Shown here piece after piece: positions 45,301-50,000 of a stretch of DNA of 50,000 nucleotides. The position numbers and the translations under genes are program-made. The DNA is from Glandiceps talaboti (taxonomy: Eukaryota > Hemichordata > Enteropneusta > Spengelidae). The number at the start of each line of letters is the position of its first letter. Within the stretch, counting starts at the first letter, position 1. The notes under the pieces were generated by a model that saw nothing but the letters and a program-made list of their open reading frames with translations, had not been told where the DNA came from and made no database searches. The DNA lies in assembly GCF_964340395.1 (NCBI RefSeq), contig NC_135568.1:10259276-10309275 (forward strand), given 5' to 3'.

Positions 45301-45316
45301 TGGAGAAATCACATGA
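20982..45316 (+). CDS. ITPRID2-like: KRAP/SSFA2-family IP3-receptor-interacting protein, 16-exon gene
   Basis: Spliced model: 20982-21666, 24921-25088, 26715-26832, 27260-27427, 28557-28777, 29212-31256, 33486-33564, 33932-34044, 34445-35983, 36401-36463, 37428-37555, 39509-39620, 41557-41658, 42480-42719, 43454-43528, 45197-45316. All junction phases agree and the total is 1,991 codons plus TGA. Family members (ITPRID1, ITPRID2/KRAP, TESPA1) bind IP3 receptors; mammalian KRAP ties them to actin and licenses calcium release, so a cytosolic, ER-facing role is inferred here. Seen in the sequence: [14 protein letters not shown] (about residues 293-306), [12 protein letters not shown] and [16 protein letters not shown] (residues 380-453), an [13 protein letters not shown] motif (about 1167-1179), long acidic Ser/Thr-rich regions (454-1135 and 1200-1712), a poly-Asp tract (about 1818-1831) and Lys/Glu-rich coiled coils (1734-1813, 1848-1991). 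It is longer than human KRAP (about 1,250 residues), mostly because of exons 6 and 9. The start ATG has G at -3 and +4. Family assignment is strong; the exact subfamily is inference. Confidence 0.85.
21750..21845 (+). repeat. Dispersed repeat R5 (short, GC-rich), copy 1
   Basis: CTGTGACAGAGCGCCCTCAC and TGATGAGGGCAGAGCGGCAT form an imperfect inverted repeat. A copy in reverse orientation is at 33650-33745. Confidence 0.6.
22681..23180 (+). repeat. Minisatellite, about 53-bp unit, 9-10 copies
   Basis: Each unit holds ACTACTAAACATTGTATCTA, GACTACCAAATTAGCAGTAG and TCCAGGACACATAG. The 5' end of the LINE begins where the array ends. Confidence 0.9.
23182..24563 (+). mobile_element. Dead, 5'-truncated non-LTR retrotransposon (CR1/L2-like LINE)
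   Basis: The reverse transcriptase region reads open from about 23183 to a stop at 23702. It has [30 protein letters not shown] and QYADD, the catalytic YADD motif with changed flanks. Between 23705 and 23865 there are frame changes and stops. The frame then resumes with [15 protein letters not shown] and [12 protein letters not shown], the typical C-terminal domain of CR1/L2/Rex-like elements. It has one in-frame TGA at 24131 and the natural stop at 24497. The 3' end has the CTTTATAAATTTGTGTTTATTAT tail style of this group. No endonuclease domain precedes the RT; a minisatellite abuts it instead. Its codon use is richer in C than the host exons. It sits in intron 1 in the same orientation as the gene. 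Confidence 0.85.
24690..24965 (+). repeat. Tandem duplication covering the exon 2 acceptor
   Basis: CAGCATGTT, TTAACTTGT, a T-rich run, TAG and GAATCT(G/A)TTGGAT occur twice, about 142-150 bp apart. The downstream copy contains the real exon 2 start (24921) and the upstream copy a decayed version (24772). Confidence 0.75.
24921..25088 (+). CDS. ITPRID2-like: Coding exon 2, residues 229-284
   Basis: Acceptor CTCATATAG ends at 24920 and donor AAAAG|GTAGAA starts at 25089. The exon is 168 nt, phase 1 to phase 1. It encodes a Ser-rich segment with [19 protein letters not shown] in its middle. The WLDSM stretch looks like the short amphipathic helix preceding the IP3R-binding region in this family (inference). 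Its first 30 bases are imperfectly duplicated about 150 bp upstream. Confidence 0.82.
25296..25850 (+). repeat. Minisatellite, about 49-bp unit, about 11 copies
   Basis: Units contain CAGTATGGATTCCAGGCTAC and AAATAGCCATGCTATACTGT. Frame-open stretches in it (25356-25640) are repeat artefacts. Confidence 0.92.
25851..26714. other. Intron 2 remainder, no other gene
   Basis: AT-rich, with R4 copy 2 at 26360-26560. Confidence 0.5.
26360..26560 (+). repeat. Dispersed repeat R4, copy 2
   Basis: Divergent partner of 18785-19025, in the intron between exons 2 and 3. Confidence 0.5.
26715..26832 (+). CDS. ITPRID2-like: Coding exon 3, start of IP3R-interacting domain
   Basis: Acceptor TATTCTTTAG ends at 26714 and donor CTAAG|GTAGGA starts at 26833. 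The exon is 118 nt, phase 1 to phase 2. It encodes [20 protein letters not shown] and a Pro/Thr-rich tail. The [12 protein letters not shown] stretch is a hallmark I recognise from KRAP-family proteins. The exon is too short to stand out as an open reading frame and was placed by motif and phase. Confidence 0.85.
27260..27427 (+). CDS. ITPRID2-like: Coding exon 4, residues about 324-379
   Basis: Acceptor TCATATTACAG ends at 27259 and donor ATCAAG|GTACAG starts at 27428. The exon is 168 nt, phase 2 to phase 2. It encodes [20 protein letters not shown], then a basic [12 protein letters not shown] stretch and a Ser/Thr-rich end. It sits between the two recognisable parts of the IP3R-interacting domain, and removing it would keep the frame. 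Confidence 0.83.
27428..28556 (+). other. Intron 4, nothing further seen
   Basis: The 27896-28252 open frame has no domain pattern and no usable splice phase. CATATGCTAATTA(A/G)GTG-like phrases recur at 27800-27850. Confidence 0.5.
28557..28777 (+). CDS. ITPRID2-like: Coding exon 5, core of IP3R-interacting domain
   Basis: Acceptor TAATTTATCCAG ends at 28556 and donor TTCAAG|GTGAGT starts at 28778. The exon is 221 nt, phase 2 to phase 1, residues about 380-453. It carries the best family signature in the window: [20 protein letters not shown], then [16 protein letters not shown], and a charged helix with an EREENR core. In mammalian KRAP a double phenylalanine in this domain is reported to be needed for IP3R binding. 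Here the RF in the IPDRF stretch is followed by Leu. I could not align the two, so I do not claim a substitution. Confidence 0.9.
29212..31256 (+). CDS. ITPRID2-like: Coding exon 6 (2,045 nt), disordered acidic region
   Basis: Acceptor CTATGTATTAG ends at 29211; phase 1 in, phase 0 out. It begins [20 protein letters not shown] and a Lys-rich helix, which closes the IP3R-interacting domain. About 600 residues of Asp/Glu/Ser/Thr-rich sequence follow, with few hydrophobic clusters. A basic patch with [10 protein letters not shown] (about 30400-30430) resembles a kinase or 14-3-3 site. Near the end are two IPWQ motifs. The donor is probably the GC type, GAG|GCAAGT at 31257; an in-phase GT alternative is at 31227. 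Many X-box-like palindromes lie in this exon. Confidence 0.83.
32177..32312 (+). repeat. Perfect tandem duplication, 67-bp unit
   Basis: CATACAAGTCTTGTACATGT and the following 47 bases occur twice back to back (32177 and 32244) without a difference I can see. This is a very recent event. Confidence 0.9.
32522..32845. mobile_element. Foldback MITE inserted in another repeat, imperfect 9-bp TSD
   Basis: The element spans 32531-32836 (306 bp). Its ends TAGACTCTCTCAC and GTGAGAGAGTCTA are inverted, and most of the element is a long imperfect palindrome; for example, CTACATAGGGCTAATC in the left arm is mirrored in the right arm. The flanks ATGCGTGGC and ATGCCTGAC agree at 7 of 9 positions. A related uninterrupted repeat near 7.99-8.02 kb shows the empty site. 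Confidence 0.75.
33486..33564 (+). CDS. ITPRID2-like: Coding exon 7 (79 nt)
   Basis: Acceptor TTTGATACAG ends at 33485 and donor CGTCAAG|GTGAGT starts at 33565; phase 0 to phase 1. It encodes [20 protein letters not shown] and a PEHRRQ end. It was placed by the two strong splice sites and by phase, since both neighbours require exactly this frame. Confidence 0.78.
33650..33745 (-). repeat. Dispersed repeat R5, inverted copy
   Basis: On the minus strand it reads CTGTGACGGGGCGCCCTCAC, then CTGATGAGGGCGGAATGAC and ATATCTTA, matching 21750-21845. It lies between exons 7 and 8. Confidence 0.6.
33932..34044 (+). CDS. ITPRID2-like: Coding exon 8, conserved [13 protein letters not shown] motif
   Basis: Acceptor TTATATTTCAG ends at 33931 and donor TTGAAG|GTAAAT starts at 34045; phase 1 to phase 0. 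It encodes [20 protein letters not shown], then TPYLK at the end. I recognise this Ser-rich motif as one kept in KRAP-family proteins. It looks like a phospho-regulated linear motif, which is inference. Confidence 0.83.
34445..35983 (+). CDS. ITPRID2-like: Coding exon 9 (1,539 nt), disordered region with two basic-Ser modules
   Basis: Acceptor GAATTCTCAG ends at 34444 and donor TACTAT|GTAAGT starts at 35984; phase 0 to phase 0, 513 codons. The product is acidic and Ser/Thr-rich. Two related basic modules stand out: [17 protein letters not shown] (about 35056-35106) and [15 protein letters not shown] (about 35713-35757). RRSMSVT is at about 34999-35019. These look like basophilic-kinase or 14-3-3 docking sites (inference). 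An SPWQT echoes the two IPWQ motifs of exon 6. Confidence 0.85.
36101..36357 (+). repeat. (GT)n-(GGGA)n-(GA)n compound tract next to exon 10
   Basis: About 78 bp of GT, then about 55 bp of GGGA units, then about 95 bp of GA, with a GCGCATGC break at about 36180. The GGGA+GA part is a purine-only mirror-repeat strand. Confidence 0.95.
36401..36463 (+). CDS. ITPRID2-like: Coding exon 10 (63 nt)
   Basis: Acceptor CATTTACACAG ends at 36400 and donor ACAGAG|GTAAGG starts at 36464. Phase 0 on both sides, 21 codons starting [18 protein letters not shown]. It lies only about 45 bp after the end of a long GA tract, so its recognition may depend on that purine-rich neighbourhood (inference). Skipping it would keep the frame. 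Confidence 0.75.
36464..37427 (+). other. Intron 10, nothing further seen
   Basis: Unique-looking AT-rich sequence without repeats of note. Confidence 0.5.
37428..37555 (+). CDS. ITPRID2-like: Coding exon 11, start of C-terminal coiled-coil region
   Basis: Acceptor TTATTCTGGGCAG ends at 37427 and donor GATGAAAG|GTGAGA starts at 37556; phase 0 to phase 2. It encodes a helical segment beginning [20 protein letters not shown] and ending YDQLTVDER. The shifted AG two bases downstream would give the wrong frame, which fixes this start. Confidence 0.82.
38605..38710 (+). repeat. Three tandem units, about 32 bp
   Basis: AAGGTCATACCATTTCATGT and AGGGTC recur three times in the intron between exons 11 and 12. 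Confidence 0.8.
39013..39118 (+). repeat. G-run and C-run pair
   Basis: About 16 G at 39013-39028 and about 12 C at 39105-39117. They could pair as a hairpin with an 80-nt loop. Confidence 0.7.
39509..39620 (+). CDS. ITPRID2-like: Coding exon 12, coiled coil
   Basis: Acceptor GGTTTGACAG ends at 39508 and donor CAGAAG|GTAAAT starts at 39621; phase 2 to phase 0. It encodes [20 protein letters not shown] and a further helical run ending ETKQK, with leucines in heptad spacing. Confidence 0.83.
39740..39960 (+). repeat. Dispersed repeat R6, forward copy
   Basis: It includes CTCAAAGCACTTCACAATTA, AACTCCCTGGGGAGCATACA and ACCAGGTCCC. The reverse complement recurs at 41880-42070. The style resembles common SINE or DNA-element repeats of marine invertebrates (recollection, not a search). 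Confidence 0.65.
40150..40390 (+). repeat. Dispersed repeat R1, copy 2
   Basis: Homologous to 5430-5760. TCTCACTGTGAACACAAAT at about 40280 and its reverse complement at about 40350 form a hairpin. It lies in the intron between exons 12 and 13. Confidence 0.6.
40420..40600 (+). repeat. Dispersed repeat R2, forward copy
   Basis: Partner of 10610-10800 in opposite orientation. It follows directly after R1 copy 2, so R1 and R2 might be parts of one longer element. Confidence 0.65.
41090..41530 (+). repeat. Minisatellite, 28-33-bp unit, about 14 copies
   Basis: TATTGACAATGTTGTTTATT plus TCAATCATTTGT is the unit. The array ends just before the exon 13 acceptor and forms a long T-rich run-up to it. 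Confidence 0.9.
41557..41658 (+). CDS. ITPRID2-like: Coding exon 13, poly-Asp tract
   Basis: Acceptor TCCATTAACAG ends at 41556 and donor AAACAG|GTAAGA starts at 41659. Phase 0 on both sides, 34 codons. A GAT repeat encodes KPLF followed by five Asp, Tyr and eight Asp; then [16 protein letters not shown]. The tract is an exonic trinucleotide microsatellite and is likely to vary in length between individuals. Confidence 0.8.
41755..41890 (+). repeat. Tandem duplication, about 63-bp unit
   Basis: TTAAGCCTCAGTGCTGCCGT and CCTTAGGTAAGATT occur twice with about 20% divergence. Confidence 0.75.
41880..42070 (-). repeat. Dispersed repeat R6, inverted copy
   Basis: It has CAACCCAGCTGTATAAAT, GGGACCAGGTAGGA and GCAATGTGAATGCTTTAA, the reverse complement of 39740-39960. 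Exon 13 is thus bracketed by an inverted pair. Confidence 0.65.
42480..42719 (+). CDS. ITPRID2-like: Coding exon 14, coiled coil with Ser-rich insert
   Basis: Acceptor AAATTTAACAG ends at 42479 and donor GAAGAG|GTAAGT starts at 42720. Phase 0 on both sides, 80 codons. It encodes a His-rich helix [20 protein letters not shown], a Ser-rich loop and a second helix of [20 protein letters not shown] type. The exon starts exactly with ATG, but this is a splice junction, not a translation start. Confidence 0.83.
42745..42840 (+). repeat. Dispersed repeat R3, copy 2
   Basis: Matches 12177-12270 over about 95 bp. It begins about 25 bp after the donor of exon 14. Confidence 0.65.
43454..43528 (+). CDS. 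ITPRID2-like: Coding exon 15 (75 nt), coiled coil
   Basis: Acceptor TTGTCTTTTCAG ends at 43453 and donor CTCAAG|GTTAGT starts at 43529. Phase 0 on both sides, 25 codons, [20 protein letters not shown] then KVELK. The next exon continues the helix in the same phase. Confidence 0.8.
43590..43800 (+). repeat. (GGAT)n/(GAAT)n tetranucleotide microsatellite
   Basis: About 200 bp of imperfect GGAT, GAAT and GGGT units just after exon 15. Confidence 0.95.
43801..45196 (+). other. Intron 15 remainder
   Basis: Holds the possible cassette exon at 44115, a G-run at 44340 and AT-rich sequence. The minus-strand open frame at 44163-44522 looks random. Confidence 0.45.
44115..44165 (+). CDS. Possible alternative cassette exon (17 codons)
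   Basis: A strong pyrimidine-rich acceptor (TTTTCTCCACTGCCTAG) ends at 44114. The open frame that follows begins [17 protein letters not shown] and can end at a weak GT donor at 44166. Phase is 0 on both sides, so it could sit between exons 15 and 16 without changing frame. The charged composition suits a coiled coil. The donor (TTA|GTAATT) is poor, so I left it out of the main model. Confidence 0.25.
45197..45316 (+). CDS. ITPRID2-like: Coding exon 16 with stop codon
   Basis: Acceptor TTATCTTTTTAG ends at 45196; phase 0. It encodes [20 protein letters not shown] and a further helical segment, ending CGEIT and TGA at 45314-45316. The final codons already overlap the first unit of the downstream minisatellite. 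Confidence 0.85.
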   Translation, partial: NKDMELKLLRRQLQEHKRKHQREQSLAAELEQAQCGEIT

Positions 45317-45765
45317 TAAAACATACCAAATATGGGCATGTCCTCTGATAGAACAGACCAAATATGGACAAGTCACCAGATAGAATAGGCCAATTATGGA
45401 CAAGTTGCTTGCACATGCTGAATATGGATATCACATTATATAATAGACCAAATATGGAAATATCACTAGAGAAGACCAAATATGGAATTCACATGACAGA
45501 AAGACCAAATGGGCATAAGTCATATGAGAGAAAGACCAAATATGGACGAGTCTCATGATAGAAAGACCAAATATGGATGTGACAAGAGAGACCAAATATG
45601 AATGTCACATGACAGGACTAAATATAGATAGGTCACATGATTGAAAGACCATATATGGATGTTACATGATAGAAAGACCAAATATGGATATCATATGAGA
45701 GAAAGACCAAATATGGTAAAGTCACATGATAGAAAGTCCAAATACGGGAAAGTCACTTAATTGTG
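45305..45765 (+). repeat. Minisatellite over the stop codon and 3' UTR, about 30-bp unit
   Basis: Units read like GTCACATGATAGAAAGACCA and AATATGGA, about 14 copies with loss and length change. The first unit holds the TGA of the KRAP-like gene. Confidence 0.88.
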
Positions 45766-46531
45766 TGATTATACTTCTTTATCATGAAATTAATTCGTTA
45801 GTGGATCTGTCTCTGGATTATGAGATTTATAAATACTTGGATCTTTACTTTTAATCTGTGTAGATCATGAAATTAATCCGTTTGGAGAGATGTTTATTGT
45901 GAGATTTATGTACAGTCTGAGATTTACTCAGTAGATCATGAGATTTATCTCTTTCTGGATTATGAGATTTATATAATATTTGGATTATTAGATATAATCT
46001 GCACTGTAGATCAGGATATTAATTGGTGCTTAATCACGAAATGAAGCTTTGTGTATCATAATTTTTTGAATGTATTTGTGTTTTATGTGTATCTATCTAG
46101 ATCATGTGATTTGTGTATTTAGTTCATATGATTTAGGTGTATCTATCTAGATCATGTGATTTATGTGTGTCTAGATCATGTGATTTATGTGTATCTAGAT
46201 CATGTGATTTATGTGTATCTAGTGATTTATGTGTATATATCTAGATCATGTGATTTGTGTATTTAGTTCATATGATTTAGGTGTATCTATCTAGATCATG
46301 TGATTTCTATGTATCAATCTAGATGTGATATGTGTGCAGCTCGATCATGAGATTTGACTGTATCTATCTAAATCAAGAGATCCATTAGTGAAATCATGAC
46401 AACATAATTAAGTAGAGCTCCAAGGCAGTATTTGGATGTAAAAATAAACATGATTGATTTGTTAATAGAATGATATAAAATGTTGACTGTGTATCACAGC
46501 ATTAGTACTAGAATTTTGTACCATCAATAAA
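45317..46531 (+). other. 3' UTR of the KRAP-like gene with poly(A) signals
   Basis: No further coding potential is visible after the stop. The stretch is mostly two tandem repeats. AATAAA signals are at 46443-46448 and 46526-46531, the second followed by an A/T-rich segment. The extent of the UTR is inferred from these signals only. Confidence 0.45.
45770..46385 (+). repeat. Second 3' UTR tandem repeat, ATCATG-AGATTTA type
   Basis: The later part (46080-46330) is regular, with CTAGATCATGTGATTTATGT units of 24-35 bp. The earlier part (45770-46060) has looser ATCATGAAATTAAT and TTATGAGATTTAT units. Both look like one array of increasing age toward the gene. Confidence 0.8.
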
Positions 46532-48439
46532 AGCTACGATAAAAAAGATATCAGGTAAAGGGAGCGAGAGCTGACTTTAAAAACATTTAAAGTGGCCAAA
46601 TCACTGACAACCAGATTTCACAACTATGCATTATATTTATTTGTACTAATCATTTTAACATTTCATAATTGTTTCATAGTTGCACACTTTTTGTTCCAAA
46701 TTTTTTTGTCATTTTGAAATCAACTTGATATACTAATCTTTAGAATACTAACATGTTTGCTGTTATTTACATGATGCTTTTTTTGTAGTTTGGGTTGGGT
46801 TGATTGTATGTATGTATGGGTGTTTACGTTTTTTGTACAGGCAGGTGAAATGTATATTTTGTGCTTTGATACTTATGGAGTATTGGCGTAGATCGCCAAC
46901 TGCATGTACTATGCAAGTAGCAGTGTACAAAATATTCGCTATACTCGTGAAAATACACTCACAGAGAAGACTGAAAGCATTTATACCCCGAGTATGCCAC
47001 ACTTACACATCATAGGGTTATGTAATGTTATCTAACTGTAGAAACACAGTATAGCATGTATAACACCCATTGTTTTGATTGGAAAATTGATCAAAAGAAT
47101 GGCCGATATTTTGGCTACTGGAAAAATATTGATCGTTATTTTGGCCATTGACAAAATGTTGGCCATTATTTTGGCTAAAGTAGAATTTTCAACATTGATC
47201 AATTTCAACATAATAAAGATGAATATAAATATTAAAAAATATCAGGAAATATACATTCTGTGTTTAATGCTTGCTTTGCTTTCAAATGTTAAAAAACAGA
47301 CATTTTCCGAAAGCTGTTGGAATTTCCGAAATTAATTTGGAAGGATATGTAATGGAATTTTTAGTGTATTAATTTCAAGCATAGCAGTCATTTAATCCAT
47401 AATGTATTCACCTCGCTTTATAAACTTAGTTACTAACTAAGGACCCATAAAAAACTTCTGTTTGAGGAGAAGTTTACGTAATGTATTAAGACCTCCCTCC
47501 CCCACCCCCAGTGAACTCTGACAATATGCAAATACACCAAAATTTAACATGATGGTTGAAACTTAGGGATGGGAAAAAGCTTACATAGTGATCACATTGC
47601 ATTGTGTTGTTTTGAGAAACAAGGAGCTCTCCTTCTGGACATGCAAATTTTATGAGCCCTGAACTTTAAACTTTGACATTTAACATTGTTAGTCTGTAGT
47701 TGAATAGACAATTTTATGGTTCCAAGATGCATTGCGCGAGATGTCACCTATGTTGTTGTCATGTTTAGGCTTTTGCCTTTATTTCATTTGAGCTAATAAT
47801 ATCATCATTAAATGATGGAAAGACTTGTTGATCTCTTTAATTGTGAGTGATTTTATAGAACAAAGACTAAACACCATCAACGAGAGGGAAGGATTTACTA
47901 GTAAATTCTGGGAACTGCTATATCCTGAGTAGCATGGATATCTCTCCCACCCCCACCCCCATCCCCACCCACATCCGCACATACGGAATACACGGCCTTG
48001 TATGGGGAGGACACGCAATGTATCTTGAAACTGGCAACATGTCTATTGTGGTGATTTGTAAAACAATAATCATCAATGCGTTTTCACAAGTTTCAGACAG
48101 TCTTGGGAACGAGTCTATTATGAAAGGTGATTTGTAAAACAATAACCATCAACCTATGTTCAGTCGTACAGCTCATGTGACTTGGTATAACCAAGCTAAA
48201 CAATATGAAACTCCCTTTATCAGATTTTCTAACATTTACATACACAATTGTTAGATGAAAAATCATGAAATGTAAATTTAAAATACTGATTTTGCGTAAC
48301 TGTATGTATATATTATTTTGGTTGAAAGAAACGATATTTAAGTCAAAGCTGTACTCAAACTTAACATTAATTTGTGTACAGGAGATATACAAGTGGAATA
48401 AAAACAGGAATTCTTCATATGCCTTTATCTCAAGAGTGT
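46532..48439. other. Intergenic space between convergent genes
   Basis: No exon seen on either strand. A GATTTGTAAAACAATAA-CAT phrase occurs at 48053 and 48129, about 76 bp apart. CCCCACCC runs lie at 47500 and 47947-47972. Confidence 0.5.
47085..47190 (+). repeat. Three tandem units, about 33 bp
   Basis: ATTTTGGC-(T/C)A plus CAAAATGTTGGCCATT-like units. Outside them TTGATCAAAA and TTGATCAATTT flank the array. Confidence 0.7.
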
Positions 48440-48449
48440 TTTATTTATT
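48440..48449 (-). terminator. Poly(A) signals for the minus-strand gene
   Basis: Two overlapping TTTATT hexamers (AATAAA on the minus strand) lie about 465 bp past the stop codon, beside a TG repeat. They would end a 3' UTR of normal length. Confidence 0.35.
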
Positions 48450-48462
48450 TGTGTGTGCATGT

Positions 48463-48485
48463 GTTTGTGTGTGTGTGTGTGTGTT

Positions 48486-48522
<37 letters not shown>
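48463..48522 (+). repeat. (GT)n microsatellite
   Basis: About 55 bp of GT with two interruptions, inside the likely 3' UTR of the minus-strand gene. Confidence 0.95.
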
Positions 48523-48525
<3 letters not shown>

Positions 48526-48910
48526 GCACATGTACTTGCATGGAGCCAAAATAAGGCTGAGTTATTTGGTATTAGGGTAAAAAAAAATACTTTGCTAGAT
48601 ATCATAAGGGAAACGCCCAATTCCATCAAAAGAAAAAAAACAAAAGTTTGTATAGTTTGGCCATTAGGAGTGCTGAAACAGTTCCATACGTAGCAGCCTT
48701 AGGAGCAGGAGTGAGCAGGAATGTACATTTCTACTGTACACTACACGCAGTGTTCATCCCTCAAAAATACATAAACATTTGCTACACTAAACGAGGACAA
48801 ACAATCTCACCACTCAGATAGAAATTGTGAAAATGTGTTGTACAGTTCTAGATAATACAATGTAAATGCAACGCTCCCAATCTGGCCACTTCACTTGCTA
48901 AATTCATTAT

Positions 48911-48972
48911 TTAGATGGCTAATATTTCTTGATCGGTATGTCTTGAGAAGGACAAATGCTCCGTTCGGCGAA
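48911..48972 (-). CDS. Probable terminal coding exon
   Basis: Acceptor TTAATTTCAG on the minus strand, entered in phase 1, gives VRRTEHLSFSRHTDQEILAI and TAA at 48911-48913. The exon is chosen only because a good acceptor, correct phase and a close stop coincide. Confidence 0.45.
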
Positions 48973-49566
48973 CTGAAATTAAATGAAAATGTTAAAATAA
49001 ATAAATTGCTAAACTAGAGGGCCTGCACTTTTAATAAACCACTTAAGACAACAACAAAAAACAAAAACAAAGAACGCTGCTCCAGGAGTTGAAAAGTTGA
49101 TGACGGATCAGTACTGGTTCACAATGTTGTCAGTATTATCTCGAGAAATGGAATCGGATATCATCAAGGTTTTTTGGATATGTTGCATTTTTATCAGCAA
49201 AATATCAAACAAGTGTAAGAAAATAAACCCCAAAATATATCATCAGGTGTTACATGACAGTTTTATATAACACTGACTAACCTTCATTGATATTTCCTGT
49301 TCTTTCCAGATTCCTTGTAAAACTTTGTTGTAATTTATTGAGAATAGTTGAAGATATCTCTCTGTCTTCTCCATCATCGATGTAAACCTAGGAATAAGAT
49401 TAAATCAGTTTGTAGATAGTTATGTATGTATGTATGCATGTATGTATGTATGTATGTATGTATGCATGCATGCATGCATGCATGCACGCACGCATGCACG
49501 TCTGTATGTATGTATGTATGTATGTATGTATGTATGTATGTATGTATGTATGTATGTATGTATGTA

Positions 49567-49597
<31 letters not shown>

Positions 49598-49897
49598 ATG
49601 TATGTATGTATGTAAAAAAATTGTTCATGTACGTAAGTACGTAAGTATGTATGCATGCATTCATTCATGTGTTCGCTTTATCACTATCAAGTTACATGTA
49701 TGGGCAAAATACAAATCTTTTTGTTATAAACTGCTTTTACCTACCACATGAAAAGTAGGAACATAACTACAGCACACTCTGCAGTTGTACCACTCACATT
49801 GCGAGTTGTTTTTGCCAGTACAACACAAAACAGCACAAATAATGGCTAAGACACTTTCAGTGATTGTGGTGAGGACTATTATTGCCCAGACTGTGAC
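48911..49897 (-). CDS. 3' part of a transmembrane protein gene (four-pass, MS4A-like?)
   Basis: Three minus-strand exons join in phase: 49745-49897 (153 nt), 49282-49387 (106 nt) and 48911-48972 (62 nt with TAA). All have AG acceptors (TATTTCAG, TTCCTAG, AATTTCAG) and GT donors (GTAGGT, GTTAGT). The visible 106 residues start with a hydrophobic helix, VTVWAIIVLTTITESVLAII, running on to CAVLCC. Next is a Cys-rich juxtamembrane segment with QCEWYNCRVCCSY, then an acidic and basic tail starting VYIDDGEDREISSTILNKLQ. One Glu in the last helix and clustered Cys after it recall MS4A/CD20-like four-pass proteins. The family call is inference. Earlier exons lie beyond the window. The gene is convergent with the KRAP-like gene. 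Confidence 0.6.
49282..49387 (-). CDS. Exon encoding cytoplasmic tail
   Basis: Acceptor TTATTCCTAG and donor ATGAAG|GTTAGT on the minus strand; phase 0 to phase 1, 35 codons plus one base. It encodes VYIDDGEDREISSTILNKLQ and a hydrophilic QSFTRNLERTGNINE. It is too short to be seen as a long open frame but agrees in phase with both neighbours. Confidence 0.6.
49420..49615 (+). repeat. (GTAT)n/(GCAT)n/(GTCT)n microsatellite
   Basis: Near 200 bp, in the intron between the tail exon and the transmembrane exon of the minus-strand gene. Confidence 0.95.
49745..49897 (-). CDS. Exon with last transmembrane helix and Cys-rich loop
   Basis: Acceptor TTATTTCAG (minus strand) lies just above 49897 and donor CATGTG|GTAGGT just below 49745. 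Phase 0 on both sides, 51 codons. About 22 hydrophobic residues are followed by eight Cys within 30 residues, possible palmitoylation sites if cytosolic. Confidence 0.65.
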
Positions 49898-50000
49898 CTG
49901 AAATAACAACAATATTGACACTCGTGAGTAAGGCAGGGGTGGGGGTGGGGTATACAATCAAAATATTTTCCCTAAAACTGCGGTTGAGAGCTGTAACGAA

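Noticed and set aside
49374-49751. Frames of Met-Tyr-Val-Cys and Ile-His-Thr-Tyr repeats
   Set aside because: Product of the GTAT microsatellite.
1-50000. tRNA, rRNA, CRISPR, phage or bacterial operon signals
   Set aside because: None seen; tandem repeats here lack the spaced identical repeat plus unique spacer pattern of CRISPR.

Overview
This window is nuclear DNA from a multicellular animal, most likely an invertebrate bilaterian. It is AT-rich and intron-dominated, with short exons bounded by consensus GT/AG splice sites. It is full of microsatellites, minisatellites, foldback elements and the palindromic octamer TACATGTA. There is no bacterial gene organisation, tRNA, rRNA or CRISPR. 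I cannot fix the species. The octamer abundance and the single IP3-receptor-interacting-domain gene would suit a hemichordate, lancelet or mollusc, but that is inference.

Region 1-20,955 shows no convincing coding exon on either strand. It holds simple repeats, several 50-75 bp minisatellites, short inverted-repeat (MITE-like) elements and fragments of dispersed repeats that recur later in the window. Two weak promoter candidates are noted: a CpG-richer patch with a donor-like site near 2.47 kb, and a TATA-like site near 20.51 kb.

Region 20,982-45,316 (+) is one large gene rebuilt here from 16 in-phase coding exons (5,976 nt including the stop, 1,991 residues). It belongs to the KRAP/SSFA2 (ITPRID2), ITPRID1 and TESPA1 family, proteins that bind IP3 receptors. 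The conserved IP3R-interacting segment is in exons 3-5. Two very large exons (6 and 9) encode acidic, disordered Ser/Thr-rich sequence. A short motif conserved in the family lies in exon 8, and exons 11-16 encode an acidic tract and coiled coils. The introns contain a dead CR1/L2-like LINE (23.2-24.6 kb), minisatellites, a MITE inserted in another repeat (32.5 kb), and a 250-bp GT/GGGA/GA tract just upstream of exon 10. The 3' region is made of two tandem repeats, with a polyadenylation signal near 46.53 kb.

Region 48.4-49.9 kb (-) is the 3' end of a second gene, convergent with the first. Three in-phase exons encode a last transmembrane helix, a Cys-rich juxtamembrane stretch and a cytoplasmic tail. 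It resembles four-pass MS4A-like proteins, but family assignment is tentative, and its 5' exons lie beyond the window.

The most interesting observations are listed here. Palindromic RFX X-box-like motifs (GTTGCCATGGCAAC type) recur inside the coding exons of the KRAP-like gene in more than one reading frame. One intron has a probable GC-AG donor with an in-phase GT alternative. A tandemly duplicated splice acceptor and exon start sit in front of exon 2. Two MITEs have 9-bp target duplications, one confirmed by an empty-site comparison within the window. The stop codon of the large gene lies in the first unit of a minisatellite.
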